From an uncultured Mediterraneibacter sp. (GTDB taxonomy: Bacteria > Bacillota > Clostridia > Lachnospirales > Lachnospiraceae): DNA of 64,000 nucleotides. The DNA lies in contig CALWTQ010000001.1 of the NCBI GenBank assembly GCA_944384505.1, positions 62,001 to 126,000 of the forward strand, in the 5' to 3' direction. The notes beneath the pieces are model-generated. The model made no database searches, was not told the DNA's origin, and saw only the letters and a list, made by a program, of their open reading frames with translations. The position numbers and the translations under genes were made by a program. Below are positions 1-8,182 of the stretch, piece by piece (the stretch's first letter is position 1; the number at the start of each line of letters is the position of its first letter).

Positions 1-19
1 GTAATCCAGTCACCTTTAT

Positions 20-48
20 ATTATAGAAGCATTTTCTCACTTATTCAA
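20..48 (-). promoter_or_regulatory. Outward promoter for a gene left of the window
   Basis: Read on the minus strand there is TTGAAT (43-48), a 17-bp spacer and TATAAT (20-25). This fits a sigma-A promoter firing leftward, away from lon, into a gene outside the window. No coding sequence is seen in 1-125. Confidence 0.5.
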
Positions 49-82
49 TGGTTATTCCGCCAGATACTTATATTCACCCCCA

Positions 83-120
83 TTGACATCCTCCGCTTTT
101 TGTGCTACTTTTTCTATAGT
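83..120 (+). promoter_or_regulatory. Probable lon promoter
   Basis: A consensus -35 TTGACA lies at 83-88. The -10 is not clear: TACTTT at 106-111 has the right 17-bp spacing, while the better TATAGT at 115-120 is too far away. Either choice puts the transcription start just before or inside the CIRCE operator at 126-152, the normal geometry for HrcA repression. Confidence 0.45.
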
Positions 121-125
121 GCACT

Positions 126-152
126 TTAGCACTCACCTTTCATGAGTGCTAA
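126..152 (+). promoter_or_regulatory. CIRCE operator (HrcA binding site)
   Basis: TTAGCACTC, nine bases, GAGTGCTAA: a perfect match to the CIRCE inverted repeat bound by the heat-shock repressor HrcA. It sits between the lon promoter and its ribosome binding site, so lon is predicted to be derepressed on heat shock together with groE/dnaK. The match is seen directly; the regulation is inferred from the known role of CIRCE. Confidence 0.93.
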
Positions 153-174
153 TACCCGAAAGGAGGATTTTAAC

Positions 175-2466
175 ATGTTTATACAGCCCATTTACAATAT
201 ATTACTTTTGCCTGATATTACCTACTACTTTAAAAAAGATTTCTTCGCTGAAAGAGCGGATAAACTCTCGGCAGGAGAAGACGTCCTCTTTATGATGCTG
301 AAAGAAGAAAGCAGCGGCGGGTCCTTTCAGGAAGGCGACTTCTATCCCATTGCCCTTTCTGCAAAAATCGAAAATATCTCGGATGAAGATGTTGTGCAGA
401 TCCATACCATAGAGCGGGTCGAGATCGTCAATCCTGTTATTGAGAACGGAGAGGTTCAGGCCTCCTTTGTCATCCGTCCTTCTGTGGATGATATGTCCAC
501 AGATGAGCAGCAGCAGGCATTTGCTTCTCTGCGCTCTTCACTGCTCCAGTTTGTCCAGGGATATCAGTGGGGGCTCTGGGCCCGGGGCTTTATACTGCAG
601 CGGAAGAGCGTCTATGACCTGGCTTCCTCGCTGTCAGAGTACCTGAATCTGAGCGCCGGGGAAAAATATCAGATTCTTGCCGCCGACTCGGTCAGAGAGC
701 GGTATGAACTTATCGCGAGGGCGTTCAGCGAGTTCATGCAGATCGCCAGAGTCTCCGCCGAAGCCCAGGAAGCGCAGAAGGATGATCAGGAGCAGCTTTA
801 CCGCGAAGCCGCGATAAAGAAGCAGATTGATTATCTTCAGAAAGAGCTGGACGATATGCATCCTGAAAATATTTCTGACGTCCGCAAATTCGAAAAGAAG
901 ATCGCCGAGTCCGGCATGAATAAAGAAGCCCGCAGGGAAGCGGATAAGGTGTTGAACCGGATGCGCCAGGAAGGAAAGGAAAGCCACGAATACGGACTCC
1001 TTTACGACTATCTTGACTTTGTCACAAGCCTCTCCTGGAAGGAACCGGAATTTAAGCCGATTGATCTGGAAAAGGCGGAAAAAATCCTGGATGAAGATCA
1101 TTATGGCCTGAAGAAAGTGAAAGAGCGCATCATCCAGCAGCTTGCGGTCATGGCTCTGAACCGGAAGCAGTACGGCTCCATTCTCCTGTTTGTGGGGGCT
1201 CCGGGAACCGGCAAGACCAGTATCGGGCAGAGCATCGCCCGGGCGCTGGGACGGGAGTATGTGCGGATCAGCCTGGGCGGCATCCGGGATGAGGCCGAGA
1301 TCCGCGGCCACAGAAGGACTTACATCGGCGCCATGCCGGGACGTATCATGGAGGGCATGAAGCGCAGCGGAGCCTCCAATCCTGTCATGGTTCTGGATGA
1401 AGTCGACAAACTGGCCAAAGATTACGGCGGAGATCCGGCAAGCGCCCTCCTCGAGGTTCTGGATCCGGAGCAGAACAGTACGTTTACCGATCACTATATG
1501 AATGTGCCCTATGACCTGTCCAACGTCCTTTTCGTCTGTACAGCCAACACGACGGACACGATTCCGGAGCCCCTCCTGAACCGTATGGAAGTGATCAGTT
1601 TCCCCGGATACACTGCGGTTGAGAAGTATCATATCGCGAAGAGGCATCTGATCCCAAAGGCCATGGAAATCATGGGGATTCAGAAAGGGCAGCTCAGAAT
1701 TACAGACAGCGCCCTGCGTCAGATCATTGACGAGTATACCATGGAGTCCGGCGTGCGTGACCTGAAGAAAAATATCGAGACACTGTGCCGGACCGCCGCG
1801 GTGGAACTTGTGAAAAGCGCGGGCTCAGGACAGCCGGAAGACGGCCGGAAGATTCCGTGCATTTCGGTTTCAAAGAACAACCTTTCCGATTATCTCGGCC
1901 GGAAGCAGATTCGTGCCGAGCGGAAGCTGTCCGCTAAGGTTCCCGGGGTAGTGACCGGGCTTGCGTGGACGCGGGCAGGAGGCGCCATCCTCTTTATTGA
2001 GACAAAGCTGACTCCCGGCAAGGGAAAACTCCTGATCACCGGACAGCTGGGCGATGTGATGAAGGAGTCTGTCCAGATCGCATTAAGCCTCGTGAAATCC
2101 ATGTATCCAAAAGAGTGCAGAGTATTTGAGGACCATGATCTGCACATTCACGTGCCCGCCGGAGCTGTCCCGAAAGACGGTCCCTCCGCGGGGATCACCC
2201 TCACCACGGCCCTGGCGTCCCTTGTCACAGGAAAGGCTGTGGACACAGATATCGCCATGACCGGCGAGGTTTCACTCAGAGGCGGAGTTATGCCTATCGG
2301 CGGCCTGCCAGAGAAACTGATGGCAGCCCAGAGAGCCGGAATCAAACGCGTATTTATCCCGGAGGATAATGCAGATGATCTGGAGGATGTGGCTGATGAG
2401 GTGAAGGAAAAGCTGGAGATCATCCCGGTAAAGAAAGTGACGGATGTTCTGAAGAAAGTTCTATAA
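175..2466 (+). CDS. lon: ATP-dependent Lon protease (LonA type)
   Basis: 763-residue cytoplasmic AAA+ protease that degrades misfolded and regulatory proteins. Order: N-terminal substrate-binding domain, coiled coil (about 190-260), AAA+ module with Walker A GAPGTGKT at 341-348 and Walker B VMVLDEVD at 404-411, and a C-terminal protease domain with the Ser671 (PKDGPSAG) and Lys714 (LPEKLMAA) dyad. An upstream in-frame ATG at 142 lies inside the CIRCE operator and has no ribosome binding site. ATG 175 follows AAAGGAGG at proper spacing and is preferred. The gene stands alone, closed by a strong terminator, and is probably under HrcA control. Confidence 0.97.
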   Translation: MFIQPIYNILLLPDITYYFKKDFFAERADKLSAGEDVLFMMLKEESSGGSFQEGDFYPIALSAKIENISDEDVVQIHTIERVEIVNPVIENGEVQASFVIRPSVDDMSTDEQQQAFASLRSSLLQFVQGYQWGLWARGFILQRKSVYDLASSLSEYLNLSAGEKYQILAADSVRERYELIARAFSEFMQIARVSAEAQEAQKDDQEQLYREAAIKKQIDYLQKELDDMHPENISDVRKFEKKIAESGMNKEARREADKVLNRMRQEGKESHEYGLLYDYLDFVTSLSWKEPEFKPIDLEKAEKILDEDHYGLKKVKERIIQQLAVMALNRKQYGSILLFVGAPGTGKTSIGQSIARALGREYVRISLGGIRDEAEIRGHRRTYIGAMPGRIMEGMKRSGASNPVMVLDEVDKLAKDYGGDPASALLEVLDPEQNSTFTDHYMNVPYDLSNVLFVCTANTTDTIPEPLLNRMEVISFPGYTAVEKYHIAKRHLIPKAMEIMGIQKGQLRITDSALRQIIDEYTMESGVRDLKKNIETLCRTAAVELVKSAGSGQPEDGRKIPCISVSKNNLSDYLGRKQIRAERKLSAKVPGVVTGLAWTRAGGAILFIETKLTPGKGKLLITGQLGDVMKESVQIALSLVKSMYPKECRVFEDHDLHIHVPAGAVPKDGPSAGITLTTALASLVTGKAVDTDIAMTGEVSLRGGVMPIGGLPEKLMAAQRAGIKRVFIPEDNADDLEDVADEVKEKLEIIPVKKVTDVLKKVL

Positions 2467-2505
2467 TGAGGGAAGCAGCGGCGCCGCCGCTGTTTCCCTC
2501 ATTTT
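2467..2505. terminator. Bidirectional terminator between lon and the sugar-binding protein gene
   Basis: A near-perfect GC-rich hairpin with arms TGAGGGA-GCAGCGGCG and CCGCCGCTG-TCCCTCA is followed by ATTTT. It starts at the base after the lon stop codon and overlaps the stop of the convergent gene, so it can serve both strands. Confidence 0.9.
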
Positions 2506-3539
2506 CCCCTGTTGGTAAACATATCTATGTTCTCCCTGGTCACCTTGGAATAAGGAAGATAAATGTATTTTCCGTTTTGGAAATTTATTTTTTCCATCCC
2601 TTCCCCTGAAACCAGCGCCGCTGCCAGCTCAGCCATGGCTTCCGCCTGTCCTTCCTTGTCATTGTACACAGTCCCGGCCATTTCCGAGTCTTCAACGGCC
2701 TGAAGCCCCACATCCGTGCCGTCAATTCCCAGAAATACCGGACGCGCAGACTCCGTATAATTCAGTTTCTCATAGGCATCCATCGCTCCGAGCGCCATGT
2801 CATCATTGTTGGCCAGAACAAGTTCAATATTGTTCTGATGCTCACTGATCATCTGCAGCATACGGTTCTGCGCCTGCGCGCGGTTCCAGTTCGCGATTCC
2901 ATAACTCAGCTTTTCAAGCTGAATCCCGTTGCTCCGCAGAGTGTCTACCGCCGTCTCCGTTCGTATAATGGCGTCCTGATGGCCGGCTTCCCCCTCAAGC
3001 ACCACGTACTGGATCTTCCCGTCATTATTCCGGTCAACCCTGCTGTCCGCGCGTATCACATCAACCGCCAGTTCTCCCTGCATCACTCCCGACTGCTGCG
3101 CATCGGCCCCGACATAATAGAGCTTGTCCCACTGCATCATATCTTCCGCGACAGGCTCCCTGTTGAAAAAGATGATCGGCACATCATTTTCCCTCGCAAG
3201 GTCAATGATCTCCGAAGGATCCGCGCGGTCCACAAGGTTTACACAAAGGACATTGCAGCCTGCGTTAATCAGTTCTTTCACCTGGTCATTCTGGGTCCGC
3301 TGGGATCCCACCGCGTCCCGGACTGCCACCGCGGTCTCCGTGCCATGGCTGCCCATTTCCTGAACCTGCTCTGAGAAAATATCCAGCATTTCACTTAGGA
3401 ATGTATCTCCCTGATTGTAACAGGCTACCCCCACATAAAGTCTGTCCGGCGCGGACATATCCTGTTCTGCGCAGGTGCAGAACAGCAGAATGCTCATACA
3501 GCTTGTTATTCCTGCTGCCCAAATTCGTTTTCTTCTCAT
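2499..3539 (-). CDS. Galactose/glucose-binding protein, MglB-like, canonical fold order
   Basis: 346-residue exported type I periplasmic-binding protein. It has an N-terminal signal segment; the cysteines near residues 21-23 make a poor lipobox, so anchoring is uncertain. The family blocks come in the normal order: N-terminal strand and helix with a DTFLSEM motif, NLVDRADP, PIIFFNREP, YYVGADAQQSG, calcium-loop DRNNDGKIQ, GEAGHQDA, ANNDDMALGA and GTVYNDKE. It is the last gene of the response regulator-kinase operon and is not beside the transporter genes. That position suggests it presents sugar to the sensor kinase rather than feeding the permease; this role is inferred. Compare the permuted MglB at 11459. 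Confidence 0.85.
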   Translation of the reverse strand: MRRKRIWAAGITSCMSILLFCTCAEQDMSAPDRLYVGVACYNQGDTFLSEMLDIFSEQVQEMGSHGTETAVAVRDAVGSQRTQNDQVKELINAGCNVLCVNLVDRADPSEIIDLARENDVPIIFFNREPVAEDMMQWDKLYYVGADAQQSGVMQGELAVDVIRADSRVDRNNDGKIQYVVLEGEAGHQDAIIRTETAVDTLRSNGIQLEKLSYGIANWNRAQAQNRMLQMISEHQNNIELVLANNDDMALGAMDAYEKLNYTESARPVFLGIDGTDVGLQAVEDSEMAGTVYNDKEGQAEAMAELAAALVSGEGMEKINFQNGKYIYLPYSKVTRENIDMFTNRGK

Positions 3540-3599
3540 TTTTCACCTCTGATCTTCTTTCATTTTAGAAATCAAAAAGGAACGCGCCCGCTTCCCCTG

Positions 3600-4574
3600 C
3601 TACTGGCTCATGGTGTACAGGATTTTCTGATTCTCTTCTGAAAACAGTGTTTCTCTTCTGATGACCGTATGAGCTACAGCGCCAGACCGGGGTCTCCTGA
3701 AAAACTTTCTCAAGCTCTGCACCGCCTCTGTCAGGCTTTCGTACCCGACGTCAAATTCATCGGGCACCACCAGGCATTCAGCCGCTCCGGTATCCACATA
3801 GTAGATCGCCTCTGTGGAACTGCCGATTCCATACACCAGCGAGCCGTCCAGGTTATTGGACGCAGAAGCTTCTCCCGCTGTATTCAGGCTGCTGTCGTCA
3901 AGAGCGATCACAATATCGACCTGAGGCTGGGACTCCAGCGCATTTTTGCTCCTCTCGCCGAAGGAACCTGACACTGACCAGACAAACTCCACACCTTCGT
4001 TTTCCAGCCGGTCCAGGGCGCCTCTCTCCCTGTCTGACACCGCCTCTGAATCCGTGGTCTCTGAGAGAACCCCCAGCGTTTTTCCCTGAATATTCCCGTT
4101 AAAATCTTTTAGCATTTCCTCCGCCAGAGTCACTCCCAGGCCATAATTATCCGGCCCTATAAACGCAATATCGGAATTCTCTCCCGCGTCCTGCACCGTA
4201 GTCTCCGCCAGCACAACCAGAGTCTTCCCGGCGGCTTCTTTTACCATTTCCTCCGCGCCTTCCCCCGGAACCGGCTGCAGAATAACCGCATCAGCTCCAT
4301 TCCGTATCTCGTTTTCTATCAGGTTTCTTTCTTCCTCCACAGTCAGTACACTTCCCGTACTGACAACAGACATCTCTGCTTCCAGATCTTCCGCGGCCAT
4401 TCTCAGCCCGTATTTAAACGCAGTCCACTGGCTGTCATCCGAATCCCGGACTATCACGGAGATTTTCTCCCGGTCCTCTCCGTTCCTCCCGCTTGTCATG
4501 AGAAAAGCCAGTATAATAACCATGACAGCGAGTACCGTCTCTATCAGAATAAATGTTTTTTGACTGTTCTTCAT
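3600..4574 (-). CDS. Membrane-anchored periplasmic-binding-like protein
   Basis: 324 residues. An uncleaved signal anchor (about 7-27) is followed by a type I periplasmic-binding/LacI-like sensor fold: ISVIVRDSDDSQW strand and helix, ENEIRNGADAVILQP, a FIGPDNYG hinge-like block and IVIALDDSS. It starts 2 bp after the stop of the sensor kinase gene, so it is translated with it. Such proteins beside YesM-type kinases commonly present a sugar to the kinase's extracellular domain. The ligand is unknown and the sensory role is inferred from context. Confidence 0.75.
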   Translation of the reverse strand: MKNSQKTFILIETVLAVMVIILAFLMTSGRNGEDREKISVIVRDSDDSQWTAFKYGLRMAAEDLEAEMSVVSTGSVLTVEEERNLIENEIRNGADAVILQPVPGEGAEEMVKEAAGKTLVVLAETTVQDAGENSDIAFIGPDNYGLGVTLAEEMLKDFNGNIQGKTLGVLSETTDSEAVSDRERGALDRLENEGVEFVWSVSGSFGERSKNALESQPQVDIVIALDDSSLNTAGEASASNNLDGSLVYGIGSSTEAIYYVDTGAAECLVVPDEFDVGYESLTEAVQSLRKFFRRPRSGAVAHTVIRRETLFSEENQKILYTMSQ

Positions 4575-4576
4575 CT

Positions 4577-6439
4577 CTATTTACCCTGTGCTTCCCTGTT
4601 AATCACTTCTTCTTTGCTGAACAGATATCCCTTTTCCAGAATTTGTCTGTTTTCATCCGTATAGGGGATCGCCGGCATACAGATCAGTACAGTGGTTCCC
4701 TCATCCGGTTCACTTTCAATCTTAAGGCCGTATTCTTTCCCGAAAAGAATCTGAATCCTGTTGTTGACATTCACAAGCCCGACTCCTGACCCGTGCTTGT
4801 GAACCCTGCTGCTGTCAGTCAGCAACAGCTCTGTGTCTTCCTCCGCTATCCCGATTCCGTTGTCCGCAACCGAAAGAATGATTTTCCCGTCCTCTTTCTT
4901 CCCTGACACTTTGATCTCCCCACAGTCATCCATACCGCTGACTCCGTAGTTAATGGCATTTTCAAGAATGGGCTGGAGGATAAGTTTCACAGTACAGTAT
5001 GAATATATCTCCTGATCCACATCAAACACTGCGGAGAAGGTATTCTTATAGCGGACCTTCTGTATATTCATATAACTCTGCGCGTGCTGAAGTTCATCTT
5101 TAATACTTATCACTGTCCGCCCCTGCGAGAGACTGATCCGGAACAGTTTCGCCAGCTGGGAGATCATAAACACAGCCTCGTCATTGCGCTCTCCCTCGAC
5201 CATCCACGTAATCGACTCGAGCGCATTATACAGAAAATGCGGGTTAATCTGACTCTGCAGCGCGTCAAGCTCGCTTTTTCTCCTCTCATTCTGTTCCAGC
5301 ACAATCTTCTTCATCAGATCGTCGATCTGCTCATAAGACTTCTGTATGGAGTATCCCAGATGCCTGATTTCCTGTGATCCGCCAATATAGATCTCCGGTT
5401 TCTCTCCCGCCTCATACTCCGTGACCGAGTGATTCAGTTTCAGGATCGGGCTGGAGATCCGAACCGAAACAACCCGGTTGACGATCACAAGCATCATTGC
5501 CATCAAGAGCATAATCATCATAATAAAGTATCTCATGTTCAACATTCCGCTTGTAAACGTGGAATAGGGAATCACTCCCACCAGCTTCCAGCCCGTATAG
5601 CTGATAGTATTTACGATCACCTTCCGCCTCTCTCCCTCGAACCGCTCATCATAGACGCCGTCTTTGTACCGGGCGGCCTGCACGCTGTTCTCTCCGGAAT
5701 CTCCCTCGCTGATCTGAACCTGGCGCGGATGGTAAATGATCCTTCCGCTGCTGTCACACAGATAATAATACTGTCCCCGGTTTAATGTATTGATCTGATT
5801 CATCATCCGCGAGATATTAGAAAAGTCCATATCTACAAGCAGAACCCCCGGCCTGGAGTCTCCTCCGTCTGTAAGGTCAACCACCCGGCTTAAGGAAATG
5901 ACCCAGTAGTATCTGAAAGTGCCGTCGTCAAACAAATTCTGTATATGAGGAGTGGAGAAATGCATATTTTCCATTTCTTCCATGGCCTGCGTATACCAGT
6001 CCTGCTGTGTGACATCAAGGTTTTTCTTTTGAGAGGCAACCGGTTCCGCCGCCATCAGGCTTCCATAGTTATTGTATATGGCAATGCTTTGAATATTGTC
6101 GCTGTCTGCCTCGTACAGAAGGTTCATCCCCCTCTGAATTTCATTCTCCTGCTCGGAGAAATCATTCTCTTTTATCACGTTATAGTAGACGGTATCCGAG
6201 ATCTGCCTCATACTGACCAGATAGTCCTCCAGCGTCTCCCCGGTCTGCTCCATCAGCTTCTGCGCGCTCTGAATCATCTCCTGTCTGGATGAGTTAGAGA
6301 ACCTGATATACATCACAATCCCAAGGATCAGCATAATGGAAATCGATATCACAGAAAACGCTATCATGATAGTGGACTGAATCCCTCTGGGTTCTAATGC
6401 TCTTAAGCGTACAAAATACTTCTTATTCACTTTCCGCAT
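4577..6439 (-). CDS. Sensor histidine kinase, YesM family
   Basis: 620-residue membrane kinase. TM1 is about 20-46, an extracellular Cache-like sensor about 47-300, TM2 about 301-324, then a HAMP-like linker and the His_kinase/HATPase core. The phospho-acceptor is His401 in SQINPHFLYNALE; N-box NAINYG, DNGIGI and GSGVGLVNVNNR follow. The start chosen (MRKVNKKYF, ATG at 6439) overlaps the response regulator gene by 17 bp, typical of coupled pairs. The open frame continues upstream but only through the regulator's coding sequence. It probably senses a sugar, directly or through the two binding proteins encoded downstream, and phosphorylates the regulator at 6423. Confidence 0.9.
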   Translation of the reverse strand: MRKVNKKYFVRLRALEPRGIQSTIMIAFSVISISIMLILGIVMYIRFSNSSRQEMIQSAQKLMEQTGETLEDYLVSMRQISDTVYYNVIKENDFSEQENEIQRGMNLLYEADSDNIQSIAIYNNYGSLMAAEPVASQKKNLDVTQQDWYTQAMEEMENMHFSTPHIQNLFDDGTFRYYWVISLSRVVDLTDGGDSRPGVLLVDMDFSNISRMMNQINTLNRGQYYYLCDSSGRIIYHPRQVQISEGDSGENSVQAARYKDGVYDERFEGERRKVIVNTISYTGWKLVGVIPYSTFTSGMLNMRYFIMMIMLLMAMMLVIVNRVVSVRISSPILKLNHSVTEYEAGEKPEIYIGGSQEIRHLGYSIQKSYEQIDDLMKKIVLEQNERRKSELDALQSQINPHFLYNALESITWMVEGERNDEAVFMISQLAKLFRISLSQGRTVISIKDELQHAQSYMNIQKVRYKNTFSAVFDVDQEIYSYCTVKLILQPILENAINYGVSGMDDCGEIKVSGKKEDGKIILSVADNGIGIAEEDTELLLTDSSRVHKHGSGVGLVNVNNRIQILFGKEYGLKIESEPDEGTTVLICMPAIPYTDENRQILEKGYLFSKEEVINREAQGK

Positions 6440-8030
6440 GCTCCGTTCTGTACCTGGAAGGAGACACGCCAAACCGCCGTTTAAATACATAACTGAAATA
6501 GTTGGGGTCCGCGTATCCCACACTTTTGGCTATAATATAACTCTTTTCATTTGTTTCGATCAGCAGGCGGGAAGCCTGATCCATCCGGTAATCTGTCAGA
6601 TAGCCGATAAATGAATTCCCTGTTTCCTTTTTGAAGATGGTTGAAAAATAGGAATTCGATACTCCCAGCACCTCGCATATACTGTCCAGAGAAAGGCTTT
6701 CATCTGAATAATGATCATGCACATACGCTTCCGCCTTATACACAAAGGATTTCGTGGATCTGCTGCGGGCGCTGATCAGTTTTTCATGAAAGGACCGGCT
6801 GATATTGACCAGCCACTCTTTCAGCACGTCCGGCACCATGTCAAAAAGCCGGCTGTACAGCTGTCTCATATCCCCCGAAAACGCATCCGCCGTAATCTCA
6901 TTTTCCACCGAAAACCTGTAGAGAGCGCTGACCAGCTCCGTCACGGCAATATGATGCTGCTGCAGAGACCTGGACGCGGGAGAGATACGTTCCATGTACC
7001 GGGCAGCCGCCTCTTCAATAGCGGACTCATCTCCCAGGCGTATCATCTTAAACAGGTCAGACAGCCCCGTATCCCTCACCGTGTCCGCGCCGCTCATCTC
7101 CTGCGGGGCGATCTCCCTGATATTGATGGCCCTTATCGTGCCATGGATAACTCTGTACGACACTGCTTCTCTCGCGCTGTTGTATGACTGGGGCAGATCG
7201 AGAATCTGATCACAGACCTGGCCGACTCCCACTGTAACGACAGCTCCGATCATGCGGTGGACATATCTGCAGAAACGGTCACATTCATCCGTCAGATCCG
7301 TAATATCATTTTCATTTTGTAGCCGGACCAGCATCACCGTATTCCCAAGATATATAAAACTCTTTGCCTGCCACTTCCCGCCCAGCCGCTCTTCCGCCTG
7401 TTTCTGCACGGATGTGGATAAGAGCAGCGGATTCATGTTCTCCGGCACCTGGGTAGACGAGGTGTGAATCACCAGGCAGCAGAAAAACGGCCCCTCAAAT
7501 GAAATCTGATAATCTGAAAGATACTTCTCAAGCTCCTCTTCACGTATCCTTCCTTCAATGAGTGTAGTATAGAAATTGGCCTGCAAAAGCGGAAGCGAAT
7601 CCATGTAATACTGCTGTAGAATCTGTGTGTTCCTCTTCTCGCTGATGTCCTGGTCCAGCTTGATCTTAAGCTGTGTAAATACATTTGTCAGTTCCATGGA
7701 ATTAACCGGCTTGAGTATATACTCCTCAACTTCCAGATGAACTGCTTCCTTCGCGTACTCAAACTCGTCAAACCCTGTAAAAATCAGAATCCTGGTCGCC
7801 GGATACTCTGTCCTGATGCGGTCAGCCAGTTCCATTCCGTCCATATACGGCATTCTGATATCTGTCATGACCACATCCGGCTGGAATTCCTCCACCAATT
7901 CGAGGGCCTTTACGCCATTCTCCGCATAGCCGATCACCGAAAATCCCAGCCCGTCCCAGTTCATTTTCTTCATAATGACCTGAATGACCTCTTCCTCGTC
8001 ATCCACTAATAGTACAGTATATTTATCCAT
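6423..8030 (-). CDS. Response regulator, YesN/AraC type
   Basis: 535 residues: receiver domain (about 1-120; acidic pocket VDDEEE, phosphorylated Asp57 in VVMTDIRMPYMDG, conserved Lys in YILKPVN), a long middle region, and a C-terminal AraC-type double helix-turn-helix (about 430-535, SYFSTIFKKETG and ANYFSYVFKRRFGVSPSRYR). ATG 8030 follows GGAG at good spacing; the longer open frame has no better start. It is first in the operon with the kinase and two binding proteins. The mgl promoter has a clean -10 but no -35, so the likely job is to activate mglBAC. That target is an inference. Confidence 0.9.
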   Translation of the reverse strand: MDKYTVLLVDDEEEVIQVIMKKMNWDGLGFSVIGYAENGVKALELVEEFQPDVVMTDIRMPYMDGMELADRIRTEYPATRILIFTGFDEFEYAKEAVHLEVEEYILKPVNSMELTNVFTQLKIKLDQDISEKRNTQILQQYYMDSLPLLQANFYTTLIEGRIREEELEKYLSDYQISFEGPFFCCLVIHTSSTQVPENMNPLLLSTSVQKQAEERLGGKWQAKSFIYLGNTVMLVRLQNENDITDLTDECDRFCRYVHRMIGAVVTVGVGQVCDQILDLPQSYNSAREAVSYRVIHGTIRAINIREIAPQEMSGADTVRDTGLSDLFKMIRLGDESAIEEAAARYMERISPASRSLQQHHIAVTELVSALYRFSVENEITADAFSGDMRQLYSRLFDMVPDVLKEWLVNISRSFHEKLISARSRSTKSFVYKAEAYVHDHYSDESLSLDSICEVLGVSNSYFSTIFKKETGNSFIGYLTDYRMDQASRLLIETNEKSYIIAKSVGYADPNYFSYVFKRRFGVSPSRYRTEHAESE

Positions 8031-8069
8031 GTCATTTTCTCCAAAATGCATATTTCTCACTCGTTTTTT

Positions 8070-8098
8070 ATTATAACAAATGCACAAATAAATGTAAA
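8070..8098 (-). promoter_or_regulatory. Promoter of the response regulator-kinase operon
   Basis: On the minus strand: TTTACA (8093-8098), 17-bp spacer, TATAAT (8070-8075), 40 bp before the chosen start codon. It lies past the mglC terminator, so this operon is transcribed separately from the transporter. Confidence 0.75.
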
Positions 8099-8121
8099 TC
8101 TGAACTCCGTTCCATCGTTCA

Positions 8122-8170
8122 GAAAAAGGAGCGGCAGACCACAACCACATGATCCGCCGCTCTGTTTTTT
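8122..8170. terminator. mgl operon terminator
   Basis: Arms GAGCGGC (8129-8135) and GCCGCTC (8156-8162) form a hairpin. On the minus strand it is followed by CTTTTTCT, and on the plus strand by TGTTTTTT, so it could act both ways. It closes mglBAC just after the mglC stop. Confidence 0.8.
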
Positions 8171-8182
8171 AATTAGAATCTA

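Noticed and set aside
142-174. Longer lon start at 142
   Set aside because: It lies inside the CIRCE repeat and has no ribosome binding site; 175 has AAAGGAGG.
634-1647. 337-residue open frame on the minus strand
   Set aside because: Antisense to lon with no promoter or site.
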